Position numbers and translations under genes: made by a program
Shown: in pieces, positions 34,076-43,697 of the stretch
How positions within the stretch are numbered: position 1 is the first letter of the stretch
How the letters are laid out: each line of letters starts with the position of its first letter
The notes under the pieces: model-generated
Database searches by the model: none
What the model was told of the DNA's origin: nothing
Seen by the model: only the letters and a program-made list of their open reading frames with translations
Assembly (NCBI GenBank): GCA_041686935.1
Contig: JAWLCW010000008.1
Coordinates: 182,076-246,075, forward strand
Direction: 5' to 3'
Length of the DNA: 64,000 nt
Source of the DNA: Mariniphaga sp041686935
Lineage (GTDB): Bacteria > Bacteroidota > Bacteroidia > Bacteroidales > Prolixibacteraceae

Positions 34076-37000
34076 ATGAAAAAAAGGCGAGAATGGGGGC
34101 TCCCGCAAGGGGGAAACCGAAAACTTAATTTAAGTTTTAAAAAAATGAAACTAACACTGATTTTTTCCATGCTGGTTTTCCTCACTTTCGGGAATGGATT
34201 TTCCCAGGCGAAAGTGACGTTGCAATTTGAAAAGGCAACCATCCGGCAAGTGTTGAAAACCCTCGAAGACCAGACCGGTCATGTTTTTCTCTACAAAGAC
34301 GACATTTTCGACCCGGCCAAAAGGTACTCGATAGACTTTACCGACGAATCCTTTGAGGAAGTATTAAAATCGGTTTGTGCTACCGCCGGAGTGGATTATG
34401 AAGTGAGAAGCAACCGGCAAATTATCCTAACCGAGAAAGAGAAAGAAACAGTCACTTCAATTACTCTACAGCAAAGAACGGTTACCGGGGTGGTAACCGA
34501 CCAAAACGGACAGCCACTGCCCGGAGTTTCGGTGGTTGTAAAGGGAACGACTACCGGCACTGTTACCAATTCCAACGGGGAGTTTTCTCTCTCCATACCG
34601 GCAGCCGTCGAAACCCTTGTGTTTTCATTTGTGGGAATGAGGACACAAGAAGTGGCTTTAGATGGAAGAACTACAATTTCAATAACTTTGGAAGAAGAAT
34701 CAATCGGCCTGGATGAAGTGATAGCCATCGGCTATGGTACAATTAAAAAAAGTGATTTAACTGGTTCCGTCCAAAGGGTTAATGTTGAAAATTACAGAAC
34801 TCAATCAATGGTGCAAGTTACTGATATGCTTGCAGGTACTGTTGCCGGGTTTAATGCGAATCAGGGAACATCAGCTCAGGGTGGTGCTTCCATGGAGATT
34901 AGAGGCCCAACTTCCTTAACTGCAGGAACAAATCCCCTAATTGTCCTTGACGGAGTCATTTTTACGGGAGCCCTCCGGGATATTAATCCTCATGATATTG
35001 AATCGGTCGATATACTGAAAGATGCAAGTTCTGCCGCGGTTTTCGGTTCTAAAGCAGCTTCAGGTGTTGTTATTATTACAACTTCAAAAGGTAGGACAGG
35101 AAAACCTACAATCAACTTCTCAACCAAAATGGGACTCACAGAGAACTATAATGAAAGGCGCGGATTAGGACCTGAAGAATATATTCAGTTTAGACAAGAT
35201 TATTTCAGGCAATTGTTTCCTAATGTAAATTACAATTTTTATACTCATCCGGATAATCTTCCGTCAGACATGTCGATTGAAGAATGGAGAAACTTAAGTT
35301 CTGCTACTCCACTTGCAGATAACTTAAATGAATGGATGGCAAGGCTGAGACTTTTCCCAACCGAACAAAAGAATTATTTGGCAGGTAAGACCATGGATAT
35401 GTATGATGAAGTTTTCAGGACAGGATTGAGACAAGAATATGATCTTAGTATTTCAGGGGGAACAAGTGTTGCAACATATTATTGGTCTGTAGGATATAAT
35501 GACAATGAAGGAATTAGGATTGGAGACCAATATTCAAGTATTCGGTCACGACTAAATGCTGATTTTCAGATTGCAGATTGGTTAAGTGCCGGAGTTAACG
35601 TTCAATTTTCAGACAGAGATGACAGTTCTGTTCCAGCCAGTCTGAACTTTTATGTAAATAGTCCTTATGGAGAAATGTATGATGAGGAAGGAAATCTTGT
35701 CCGCTATCCGCATGGACACTCTGATAATCCTTTATTAGCTTACAAAAGAACATCATTATCGAATAAAACCAATAACTTATTCGCTAATCTATTCGCCGAA
35801 ATAACATTTCCTCTGGGAATAAAATATAAAATTTCCTTTCAACCCAGATATCAATCCTACAAGTACTTGACCTATACAACGATAAGTAACAAATTAGCAG
35901 GTATGCCTAATGAGGTACCTTCAGGAGAACGTCGTGAATCATCAACCATGAACTGGATGATAGACAACTTAGTTACCTGGAACAAGACTATAAATAATCA
36001 TACTTTTAATGTAACACTTCTTGCAAACATGGAAGAAAATCAATACTGGTCTTCAACCATGTCCAACAGGAATTTCAGTCCGAATCAGGAGCTTATTTAT
36101 CATGGGTTGCATTTTGGCGATTCGCCTGAAATATCAGTTAATGATACAAGAAGTACAGGAGATGCTCTAATGGCTCGACTAAATTATACTTTATTGGGTA
36201 GGTATCTTCTTACTGCATCTATAAGGCGTGATGGGTTCTCGGCTTTTGGACTGGAAAACCCAAGAGCAACTTTCCCGGCTTTTGCTCTCGGCTGGATAGT
36301 ATCTGAGGAAGATTTCTTTAATAGCGATGTTTTTAACAGACTAAAATTAAGGGCTTCATGGGGAGTCAACGGAAACCGTGATATTGGGATATATTCCGCG
36401 TTGGCAAGAACCGGTTCAAGCCCATGGTATGATGGGAGCAATACCCGTATTGGAGTGTACAATTCCACTTTATCCAACAGTTCACTGAGGTGGGAAAAAA
36501 CAGCTGCGCTTAATTTTGGAATTGAAGTTGCTTTATGGAACAATAAAATTGATTTAAGTGCAGATGTGTATCACATGACCACCAACGACCTGTTAATGGA
36601 CAGATTGCTCCCAAGAGTAACCGGATTCAATAATATTACATCAAATCTTGGGGAATTGCAAAACCGGGGCCTGGAACTGACCTTAAATACAAAAAACGTC
36701 ACCAAACCAAATTTCCAATGGAATTCCAACATTGTCTTCTCCCTGAACAGAAATAAAATTATTGAATTGTTTGGAGATTACAGCACATATACATTATTGA
36801 ATGAAGAACGAACGGGGGATGTACCAGATTTTTCGAACGGTTGGTTCCCGGGACAAGCAATTGATGTTGTTTGGGACTATGAAATTGTAGGAATCTGGCA
36901 ATTGGATGAAAGAGAAGAAGCTGCAAAATACAACATGGAACCGGGTGATTTCAAAGGAGTTGATGTAAATAACGATGGAAGATTTGTTGATTTGGTTGAC

Positions 37001-37483
37001 AAACAATTTATCGGCCATACAGCTCCAAGATATCGTCTTGGATTCAGAAATGATTTCAGCTTCTTTAAAAATTTTACAGCTTCTGTATTTATAAGAAGTG
37101 ATCTTGGTCATATTGGTTCGTATAACGTTGCACTTAATGGAGGGCAGGAATCCAATGACCGGTGGAACAGGAATAATGGTCCGGTCCCATACTGGACGGC
37201 TGATAAGCCAAATGATGAATATGCCAGACTTAATCCTTACACCGGAAGTTACGGTGGCGGTCTTATGATTTACAAGCCACGCTCTTTCGTCAGGGTTCAG
37301 GATTTATCGTTATCATATAATTTACCCGCAAGTGTTATTCAAAATATCAAATTGAATAATCTTCAGATATATGGCTCGGTGAGAAACCTGGCTACATTTA
37401 CAAACTGGCCCGGCTGGGACCCTGAATCAGGTATGAGCCCAATGCCAAGAACCTTTACATTAGGTCTTAATTTGTCTCTGTAA
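34076..37483 (+). CDS. SusC/RagA TonB-dependent transporter with STN domain
   Basis: A protein of 1135 residues. Cleavable signal (second Met at 24 starts the hydrophobic part). STN domain about 45-115 (F-E-K-A-T-I-R-Q-V-L-K-T-L-E-D-Q-T-G), carboxypeptidase-regulatory-like domain about 135-215 (T-V-T-G-V-V-T-D-Q-N-G-Q-P-L-P-G-V-S), TonB-box/plug from about 215 (V-I-A-I-G-Y-G-T), then the barrel ending in the usual aromatic strand. It imports oligosaccharides with SusD. Base composition drops near 34620-34740: 60-base lines at 34501 and 34561 have 35 and 31 G+C, those at 35161 and 36001 have 21 and 19. Confidence 0.95.
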   Translation: MKKRREWGLPQGGNRKLNLSFKKMKLTLIFSMLVFLTFGNGFSQAKVTLQFEKATIRQVLKTLEDQTGHVFLYKDDIFDPAKRYSIDFTDESFEEVLKSVCATAGVDYEVRSNRQIILTEKEKETVTSITLQQRTVTGVVTDQNGQPLPGVSVVVKGTTTGTVTNSNGEFSLSIPAAVETLVFSFVGMRTQEVALDGRTTISITLEEESIGLDEVIAIGYGTIKKSDLTGSVQRVNVENYRTQSMVQVTDMLAGTVAGFNANQGTSAQGGASMEIRGPTSLTAGTNPLIVLDGVIFTGALRDINPHDIESVDILKDASSAAVFGSKAASGVVIITTSKGRTGKPTINFSTKMGLTENYNERRGLGPEEYIQFRQDYFRQLFPNVNYNFYTHPDNLPSDMSIEEWRNLSSATPLADNLNEWMARLRLFPTEQKNYLAGKTMDMYDEVFRTGLRQEYDLSISGGTSVATYYWSVGYNDNEGIRIGDQYSSIRSRLNADFQIADWLSAGVNVQFSDRDDSSVPASLNFYVNSPYGEMYDEEGNLVRYPHGHSDNPLLAYKRTSLSNKTNNLFANLFAEITFPLGIKYKISFQPRYQSYKYLTYTTISNKLAGMPNEVPSGERRESSTMNWMIDNLVTWNKTINNHTFNVTLLANMEENQYWSSTMSNRNFSPNQELIYHGLHFGDSPEISVNDTRSTGDALMARLNYTLLGRYLLTASIRRDGFSAFGLENPRATFPAFALGWIVSEEDFFNSDVFNRLKLRASWGVNGNRDIGIYSALARTGSSPWYDGSNTRIGVYNSTLSNSSLRWEKTAALNFGIEVALWNNKIDLSADVYHMTTNDLLMDRLLPRVTGFNNITSNLGELQNRGLELTLNTKNVTKPNFQWNSNIVFSLNRNKIIELFGDYSTYTLLNEERTGDVPDFSNGWFPGQAIDVVWDYEIVGIWQLDEREEAAKYNMEPGDFKGVDVNNDGRFVDLVDKQFIGHTAPRYRLGFRNDFSFFKNFTASVFIRSDLGHIGSYNVALNGGQESNDRWNRNNGPVPYWTADKPNDEYARLNPYTGSYGGGLMIYKPRSFVRVQDLSLSYNLPASVIQNIKLNNLQIYGSVRNLATFTNWPGWDPESGMSPMPRTFTLGLNLSL

Positions 37484-37516
37484 TTAAATTTTTATTAATC
37501 TAATAATATTTTGAAA

Positions 37517-39319
37517 ATGAAAAGAATTAATATACTACCACTTATTTTTATAGTCTTCCTTTTTATTTCTTGTTCCGAAGACTGGCTGAAACCCGATCCG
37601 TTATCTTTTTATACGCCGGAGAATGTTTTTGTTGACGCGGCAGGATTCGAAGCAGCATTGGTAAGATGCAAGAAAGAAATGAATTCAGAAAATCATGGAG
37701 CCTATTGTCCTATTGTTGCTGAAACAGACTACTCTGATTTAGCGGTTTCGCTTCGTCAAAGTGATTTTACGAAAGTTACACCAAGCACGAGTTATCAATT
37801 ACCTATTTTAGCCTTTTTCATCAATGCTTACGGGTATATTAAAAATGCCAACACCATAATTACCCGGATAGATGACATTGAATGGACAGACCAAAGTTTA
37901 AGGGACAGGATACTTGCTGAAGCTCTTTGGTTTAGATCATACTGGTATTTACGTCTGGTGAACACTTATGGCGATGTGCCCTGGGAAGGAAAGGAATTAA
38001 CTGGTCCCAAACTCGATTATTACTCTACAAGCAGATGGACTATCCTTGATAAAATCCAGGGAGATTTGGAATTTGCAGTAGAACAACTTCCAGTGAAAGC
38101 GGCCAGATTAGGGGATGTCAGCAAAGGTGCTGGAAACCACCTGCTTGCAAAAGTTTATTTGGCAAATTGTGAATTTGATAAAGCCATAATTGCAGCCTCA
38201 TCTGTTATTGATGGCCCTTACGCCCTAATGACAGAGCGGTTCGGCAGCAGTGACTGGCTGACGTACCATGGCAATAAAAGCCACATTGAACACAATGTTA
38301 TGTGGGATTTACACCGTGTTGAAAATAAAAATGACCCTGCCAATACAGAAACCATTTATGCTACAGTTGACAGGGCTGACGCCCCCTCGGAAACATGGTG
38401 GGATGCAGTGGGAACAAGGGCATTACGCCATTTCACGCCTTCCTATTGGAAAATTCTTGATGCAAATGGTGTCAGAGCAAGCAACTGGACTTTTACTGGA
38501 GGCGATACGTTAGGAATTGGAAACGGTGATGTAAGAACGAATAATTTCTGGCACTACAAGATTTGGGAGGATGAAAATTATACCTGGCAAACAACTCCCG
38601 ATATGCGAAGATCCGATTGCAACTGGATTGAAATGGGCGATTCAATAGCTGAGATTATTACATGGAATCCAACTTCTCCCAATTACGGAGAACCATTGAA
38701 TCGAATTCATTACAAGAGTTTGGACGACACCATAGACACATGGTATCCGTGGGCTCATAACAAAATTTTTGTTCAAACAACCAATTATCATCAGCCGCAT
38801 GGGGGCCAGGGAGATTGGTACATTTTCCGATTGGCAGAAACTTATCTTCTTAGAGCTGAAGCATATTTTTTCAAGGACCAGCCTGGTTTGGCCGCTGCTG
38901 ATATTAATGAAGTTAGAGGCAGGGCTAATGCTCCTTTAATAAGTGCTTCTGATGCGACAATTGATTACATTTTTGATGAACGGGCAAGGGAGCTTTATGC
39001 AGAAGAAATGCGACATTCCGAAATGGTAAGGGTTTCCTTTCAGCTTGCGAAAACGAATAAAGATGGATATAGTTTGGCCAATATTTCTCAAAAGAACTGG
39101 TTTCATGACCGGGTAATGCGAGTAAATGAACATTATCATCCGCCAAAATATTTTTTCTGGGGTGTGGAGGCAACGCTTTATCCCGAGCACATATTATGGC
39201 CTGTTCCACAATCTGTTATAACGGTAAACACCCTTGGAAGAATCAATCAGAACTATGGATATGATGGGTATGAGATGAATGTACCGCCACTTGAAACGAT
39301 ACCTGAAGATACGGAATAA
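37517..39319 (+). CDS. SusD/RagB nutrient-binding lipoprotein
   Basis: A protein of 600 residues from ATG 37517. Lipoprotein signal M-K-R-I-N-I-L-P-L-I-F-I-V-F-L-F-I-S-C with Cys at 19. SusD fold markers: R-x-E-A-L-W-F-R-S-Y-W-Y-L-R-L-V-N-T-Y-G-D-V-P, R-L-A-E-T-Y-L-L-R-A-E-A-Y-F, N-E-V-R-G-R-A and F-D-E-R-A-R-E-L-Y-A-E-E-M-R. It lies 33 bases after susC and is AT-rich like the susC barrel part. It delivers glycans to the SusC channel. Ends at a strong terminator. Confidence 0.95.
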   Translation: MKRINILPLIFIVFLFISCSEDWLKPDPLSFYTPENVFVDAAGFEAALVRCKKEMNSENHGAYCPIVAETDYSDLAVSLRQSDFTKVTPSTSYQLPILAFFINAYGYIKNANTIITRIDDIEWTDQSLRDRILAEALWFRSYWYLRLVNTYGDVPWEGKELTGPKLDYYSTSRWTILDKIQGDLEFAVEQLPVKAARLGDVSKGAGNHLLAKVYLANCEFDKAIIAASSVIDGPYALMTERFGSSDWLTYHGNKSHIEHNVMWDLHRVENKNDPANTETIYATVDRADAPSETWWDAVGTRALRHFTPSYWKILDANGVRASNWTFTGGDTLGIGNGDVRTNNFWHYKIWEDENYTWQTTPDMRRSDCNWIEMGDSIAEIITWNPTSPNYGEPLNRIHYKSLDDTIDTWYPWAHNKIFVQTTNYHQPHGGQGDWYIFRLAETYLLRAEAYFFKDQPGLAAADINEVRGRANAPLISASDATIDYIFDERARELYAEEMRHSEMVRVSFQLAKTNKDGYSLANISQKNWFHDRVMRVNEHYHPPKYFFWGVEATLYPEHILWPVPQSVITVNTLGRINQNYGYDGYEMNVPPLETIPEDTE

Positions 39320-39333
39320 GAAAAAATTTCTGT

Positions 39334-39371
39334 TGTGCAGTTTGATTTAATTTCAAACTGCACATTTTTTT
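39334..39371 (+). terminator. rho-independent terminator after susD
   Basis: A 12-bp stem TGTGCAGTTTGA / TCAAACTGCACA, 7-base loop, then seven T. It may limit transcription into the peptidase and esterase genes. Confidence 0.9.
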
Positions 39372-39437
39372 GAATATAACCATTGTTGTGTTTGAAATAC
39401 TATTTTATTAAAAGTTTTATTGATTGTGCACAAAATA

Positions 39438-40658
39438 ATGAAAAATCAAACATTTTATACAGTAACAATTGCTAGTGTTTTTTCTATAATTCTGCTGTTT
39501 GGGGCTTGCAATTCGCGAAATGATTTGTCTGTAAACGATTTTAAGTTTGATGGACCACTTGGTTCTGAGGGAGCAGTGATAGAAAAAATCGGGAAAAACC
39601 ACTTTAAAGTTACTCTTAGTCATGCTCCAAATCAACCGGAGTGGAACAATAAATTAAATTTCCAGATTACAAATAATGCCAAAGGTAATGATCTAATTTT
39701 ATTTGTTGAAGGGCCTCCAAGATATGCAATGAATGAGTATTTTTATTCATGGTCATACGATTTGGAAAACTGGAATCCCATTCATTGGAAAGCTGGTCAC
39801 AGAATAAGTCCGGAAAGAGACACACTTACCTTTCCTGTTTTTGAACAAAATCAGGTTTGGGTTGGTCACCAGGTACCGATTTCTTATGAACAGATTGAGA
39901 ATTACATCAGAGAAATAAAAACAAACAATAACGTAAATGTTGATACATTAGGAAAATCATTGGGAGGCAGGAATTTATATCGTATTTCTATTACTGATCA
40001 TGCAAGTAATATTTCTGTGAAGGATAAATGGGTTCACTATTTTACCAATCCACATCCCGGTGAACATAATGCTCAGTGGCGAATGATTGGTAAAATTAAC
40101 TGGTTGCTCAGTGAAGAAGGTAAAGACCTCAGGAAACGATCGATTTGCCATTTTGTACTCATGATGAGTCCCGACGGTCCGCACAATGGCTGGTACAGGG
40201 TAAATGAACAAGGCATCGACATGAACAGGAGTTATTTCCCGGAGGGCTCAGATAGTATAAATCAAGCGCACGAATCGTATATTTTTCAGCGAGACCTTGA
40301 AAAAATAATGTCCTCAGAATCACCTGTTACAACCTTATGGGGGCATCATACCTGGGGAGGGATCGTTGAACCGTTGCTCTATTATGTTGAAGATGAAAGG
40401 TTGCCTTCATGGACGAAATGGAAAGATATATTATTGGAGTTGGATGGAGAGAAATTAATTAAACCTTTAGCTTTAAGAGACTCAAAACCAGGTTATGGAG
40501 CAACGAGTTGGGAATTTGGGCCCCATGTTCAATTCAATATTACAACTGTTCTTTGCGAAGGAGGTGGTGCCATCTACACAAAGGAAGAAAACACAAAATC
40601 AGGAGAAATATTAATGGAAAGCATTGACAAATATTATAAAGGGGCCAAACACAATTAA
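39438..40658 (+). CDS. M14-type zinc carboxypeptidase-like lipoprotein
   Basis: A protein of 406 residues from ATG 39438. Lipoprotein signal I-I-L-L-F-G-A-C. Zinc site H206-P-G-E209 (N-P-H-P-G-E-H-N-A-Q-W) with a later H in L-W-G-H-H-T-W-G-G as third ligand. A conserved M-x-M-S-P-D-G-P-H-N-G-W-Y-R-V-N loop and G-I-D-M-N-R-S-Y match bacterial M14 proteins; the candidate catalytic Glu is in T-T-V-L-C-E-G-G-G. A roughly 150-residue beta domain precedes the peptidase. Predicted cell-surface or periplasmic. Substrate peptide or modified glycan unknown. AT-rich, like susD. Confidence 0.75.
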   Translation: MKNQTFYTVTIASVFSIILLFGACNSRNDLSVNDFKFDGPLGSEGAVIEKIGKNHFKVTLSHAPNQPEWNNKLNFQITNNAKGNDLILFVEGPPRYAMNEYFYSWSYDLENWNPIHWKAGHRISPERDTLTFPVFEQNQVWVGHQVPISYEQIENYIREIKTNNNVNVDTLGKSLGGRNLYRISITDHASNISVKDKWVHYFTNPHPGEHNAQWRMIGKINWLLSEEGKDLRKRSICHFVLMMSPDGPHNGWYRVNEQGIDMNRSYFPEGSDSINQAHESYIFQRDLEKIMSSESPVTTLWGHHTWGGIVEPLLYYVEDERLPSWTKWKDILLELDGEKLIKPLALRDSKPGYGATSWEFGPHVQFNITTVLCEGGGAIYTKEENTKSGEILMESIDKYYKGAKHN

Positions 40659-40717
40659 ATTAATTCTAAATCCTTTCTAATATTTGTTTTCAAATTTTAT
40701 TAAAAGAGATCAATAAA

Positions 40718-41905
40718 ATGGCAACAATTAAAAAATTTATTTCAACAATCCTTATTCTGTTAACGATTCAATCTATTGCACAGAATTACGACGAATCAAA
40801 AGTGGGTGAATACCAGCTTCCTGAATTGTTAATTACAGAGAACGGACAAACCGTTTCAATACCGGAACAATGGGAAACTATTCGCCGCCCGGAAATCCTT
40901 CAACTGTTCGAGAACCACGTTTATGGTCAGGTTCCAAAAGATTTCGAAAACATCAAATTCCAGGTAACAAAACAGGATAAAAAGGCAATGAACGGAAAAG
41001 CCACTCTGAAAGAAGTGGCCATAACCGTTACCCGAAACCGGAAATCGGTGACCATGAAACTGTTGATGTTCACGCCCAACAAGGTAAAAAAACCGGTTCC
41101 GATGTTTCTTGTTATCAACCACAGGGGTATCAAAACCATGGATGTGACCCGCCAAAACAAAGACGGATTCTGGCCGGCAGAAGAGGTGATTGAAGCCGGT
41201 TACGGGATTTCGGGGTTCGATGTGATTGATGTTTCGCCCGACGATAAAGTGATGTTTACCGAAGGAATTCTAAACCAGCTCTATCCGGAACATCTTGAAA
41301 TGGACAACGGAATGCGTGGATTGGGTGCCTGGGGTTGGGGCTCTGCAAGGGCCATTGATTATTTTGAAAAAGATAAATCGGTTGATGCCACCAAAATTAT
41401 TTCGGTGGGACACTCGCGCGGGGGTAAATCTTCACTGTGGTTTGGCGCGCAGGATAAGAGGGTGGCTATTACCATTTCCAATGAATCGGGGAACTCGGGT
41501 GCCGCTCTTTCGCGAAGAAATTTCGGGGAAACAGTTGACCGGATTACCACCAGTTTTCCTTATTGGTTTTGTCCCAACTACCGCCAATATGCGGGGAATG
41601 AAAACAAACTGCCGGTTGACCAGCACATGCTGATTGCGTTGATTGCCCCGCGGGCTGTTTACGTAGCCAGCGCTGCCGAAGATTTGTGGGCCGACCCCAA
41701 AGGCCAATACCTGGCGTTAAAAGAGGCGCAACCGGTTTTCAACCTTTATGGAATTGAAACCAACCTGCCGGAGGAAATGCCGTATGTAAACGAACAAATC
41801 ATTCGGCCATACATGGGTTTTCACAACCGAGAAGGCAAACACAACATGACACCTTACGACTGGCAGCAATTTATAAAATTTGCCAATAATTATTTTAATA
41901 AATAA
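40718..41905 (+). CDS. CE15 glucuronoyl esterase-like hydrolase
   Basis: A protein of 395 residues with a signal peptide (to about I-Q-S-I-A-Q). Alpha/beta hydrolase with nucleophile elbow G-H-S233-R-G-G-K and catalytic-type H375 in H-N-R-E-G-K-H-N-M, the placement typical of CE15 4-O-methyl-glucuronoyl methylesterases, with Y-W-F-C-P-N-Y-R-Q-Y in the substrate region. CE15 enzymes cut ester bonds between glucuronic acid and lignin alcohols or other groups. It lies 60 bases after the M14 gene. In this locus it is the only clear carbohydrate-active enzyme. Confidence 0.85.
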   Translation: MATIKKFISTILILLTIQSIAQNYDESKVGEYQLPELLITENGQTVSIPEQWETIRRPEILQLFENHVYGQVPKDFENIKFQVTKQDKKAMNGKATLKEVAITVTRNRKSVTMKLLMFTPNKVKKPVPMFLVINHRGIKTMDVTRQNKDGFWPAEEVIEAGYGISGFDVIDVSPDDKVMFTEGILNQLYPEHLEMDNGMRGLGAWGWGSARAIDYFEKDKSVDATKIISVGHSRGGKSSLWFGAQDKRVAITISNESGNSGAALSRRNFGETVDRITTSFPYWFCPNYRQYAGNENKLPVDQHMLIALIAPRAVYVASAAEDLWADPKGQYLALKEAQPVFNLYGIETNLPEEMPYVNEQIIRPYMGFHNREGKHNMTPYDWQQFIKFANNYFNK

Positions 41906-41939
41906 ATTCACGATATCTGAAAAAGTAAATTCCACAACG

Positions 41940-43433
41940 ATGAATAAAAACTTTTACATTTTTTTTCACTTGCTAACTTTTAGTATATTTATTTTGCTTC
42001 CCATTTATTCCAATTCACAGACTTTATCCAGGCTTAATACAATTTCCGAAATGAATATTGGAGAATCAAAACAAGTTGTTTTAACCAATGGTGAAATTGT
42101 AAATCTTTTTATGAAAGATATCAGGATTGACCGAGATAGTGTTCGTGGTGCTGTCAGGAATGCAGTTGTAACAGCAGAGGTAGATGGTGAAGAGATAACC
42201 ATTGGATCAGGAAATTATCATTTACCTGTCGAAGTTGGCAAAGTGCAAATCGACTGTCCTGTAATAAAAGAATTTACTGTTTCGAACTATTACAGACATG
42301 ACGGAACCCTTCCCAAAGATGTCCGTCTAAGGCTTTGGCCTGGTGATTCGCCCTTTATTCAACCAGGCACATTTGGATTTCCTTTAAAACAGGCTTTTAT
42401 GGCAAGCAGAATGCAATCGCAAAATGAGTTAGCCGGTTTGGGTTGGGCCGAAAACCTTCAAAGTACCAACACAGGTTATCATGCGCCTCATGATTTTGGC
42501 GGTGCTGAGGGAATGGATGAGATCTTTGCAGCTACCGATGGATTAGTTGTCTCATCAAAAAAAGATGTGTTGACAGGTTATGAAGACCTTCCCGGAGATG
42601 TGAGACCTGATGTGGTTTGGATTGTAGATGCCAGAGGATGGTATTACCGGTACAGTCATCTCAACAGCATTGAATCGGAAATTAAACCCGGAGCCAGGGT
42701 GAAACTTGGTCAAAAGATTGGATATATGGGAAAACAGGGTGGTTCCGGAGGTTGGGTTCATCTGCATTTTGGAGTCCATCATAAAAATCAGGATACTGGA
42801 AAATGGGAAGTGGAAGATGCATTTCCTTATCTTTGGGAAGCATACATCAAAAAATTCGGTTTAAAAGTTAAGGCAATAGCACGTCCGCGTTTAATTGCAT
42901 GGACGGGACAAAAAATTAATCTTGATGGTTCAAAGTCAATTGGTTTGGAAAGTGATATTATTTCCTATGATTGGATTTTTTCTGATGGGACAAAAGAAAC
43001 AGGGCCAATTCAGGAAAGAGTTTATCAAACTGCAGGAGAATACAGCGAAATACTTAAAGTTACCGATTCGCATGGTAATGTAGATTACGATTTTGCTTAT
43101 ACCCAGGTTTTCGACCGGCAATTTCCTGAAAAACAAATTCCGACAATCCATCCTGTTTTTCATCCTTCTATGAATATTAAACCAGGTGACCCGGTTACTT
43201 TCCTCGTACGTACCTTTGGAAGTAAAGTTGGAGAAGAAATCTGGGATTTTGGAGATGGAACGGACAAAGTGGTGGTCAATTCTGGCGTGGTTGAGCGACA
43301 ATCACAAAATGATGGCAAATATGCTGAAACGGTTCATTCATTCTCAAAACCAGGACACTATGTGGTACGGGTAGAAAGGATAAATGAATTTGGATATCCA
43401 GCAATTGGACATTTACATGTAAAAGTGGAATAG
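41940..43433 (+). CDS. exported M23-type (LytM) protein with PKD domains
   Basis: A protein of 497 residues from ATG 41940. Signal peptide about 1-27 (I-Y-S-N-S-Q). An N-terminal beta region is followed by an M23 domain with the zinc motif H181-x3-D185 (G-Y-H-A-P-H-D-F) and H274-L-H276-F-G, so the key metal ligands are present. Two PKD-like domains follow (I-S-Y-D-W-I-F-S-D-G-T; E-I-W-D-F-G-D-G-T). M23 enzymes cut peptide cross-links; in this setting the target could be glycoprotein or peptidoglycan peptides. It starts 34 bases after the CE15 gene and has no clear terminator. Confidence 0.8.
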   Translation: MNKNFYIFFHLLTFSIFILLPIYSNSQTLSRLNTISEMNIGESKQVVLTNGEIVNLFMKDIRIDRDSVRGAVRNAVVTAEVDGEEITIGSGNYHLPVEVGKVQIDCPVIKEFTVSNYYRHDGTLPKDVRLRLWPGDSPFIQPGTFGFPLKQAFMASRMQSQNELAGLGWAENLQSTNTGYHAPHDFGGAEGMDEIFAATDGLVVSSKKDVLTGYEDLPGDVRPDVVWIVDARGWYYRYSHLNSIESEIKPGARVKLGQKIGYMGKQGGSGGWVHLHFGVHHKNQDTGKWEVEDAFPYLWEAYIKKFGLKVKAIARPRLIAWTGQKINLDGSKSIGLESDIISYDWIFSDGTKETGPIQERVYQTAGEYSEILKVTDSHGNVDYDFAYTQVFDRQFPEKQIPTIHPVFHPSMNIKPGDPVTFLVRTFGSKVGEEIWDFGDGTDKVVVNSGVVERQSQNDGKYAETVHSFSKPGHYVVRVERINEFGYPAIGHLHVKVE

Positions 43434-43495
43434 AGGTCCATTACAAATTATTAAAAATTTGTCAAGGTAATTTATTTTTTATTCTATTTCCCCTT

Positions 43496-43690
43496 TCACC
43501 CAAAATACCTCCCCTCCTCCACAAGCAACCTGTATAACTCGTCGCGCACTTTTTTGGTGAGGGCGCTAATTGCTGAAAACTGTTCCTGCAAATCTTGTAA
43601 ATTGTGGATTTCGGCGTATTTGCAGATTTGAATGAGGCCGGAATATAGCGTTAGAAAATCGGGATAGCTGAAGTTTTGTTCCCGTGAAAA
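43496..43690 (-). pseudogene. orphan 3' tail of a type IIG restriction-methylase paralogue
   Basis: About 56 codons reading Y-P-D-F-L-T-L-Y-S-G-L-I-Q-I ... L-L-V-E-E-G-R-Y-F-G, followed by TGA. It matches the last 56 residues of the intact gene at 45289 with six substitutions (P/T, L/P, C/R, A/T, A/T, K/R), while many third bases differ. The upstream 8/9 of the gene is absent; the AAA-DUF4143 gene lies where it would be. The pattern fits a paralogous full-length gene lost by deletion, not a fresh copy. Confidence 0.75.
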
Positions 43691-43697
43691 CCTGATT

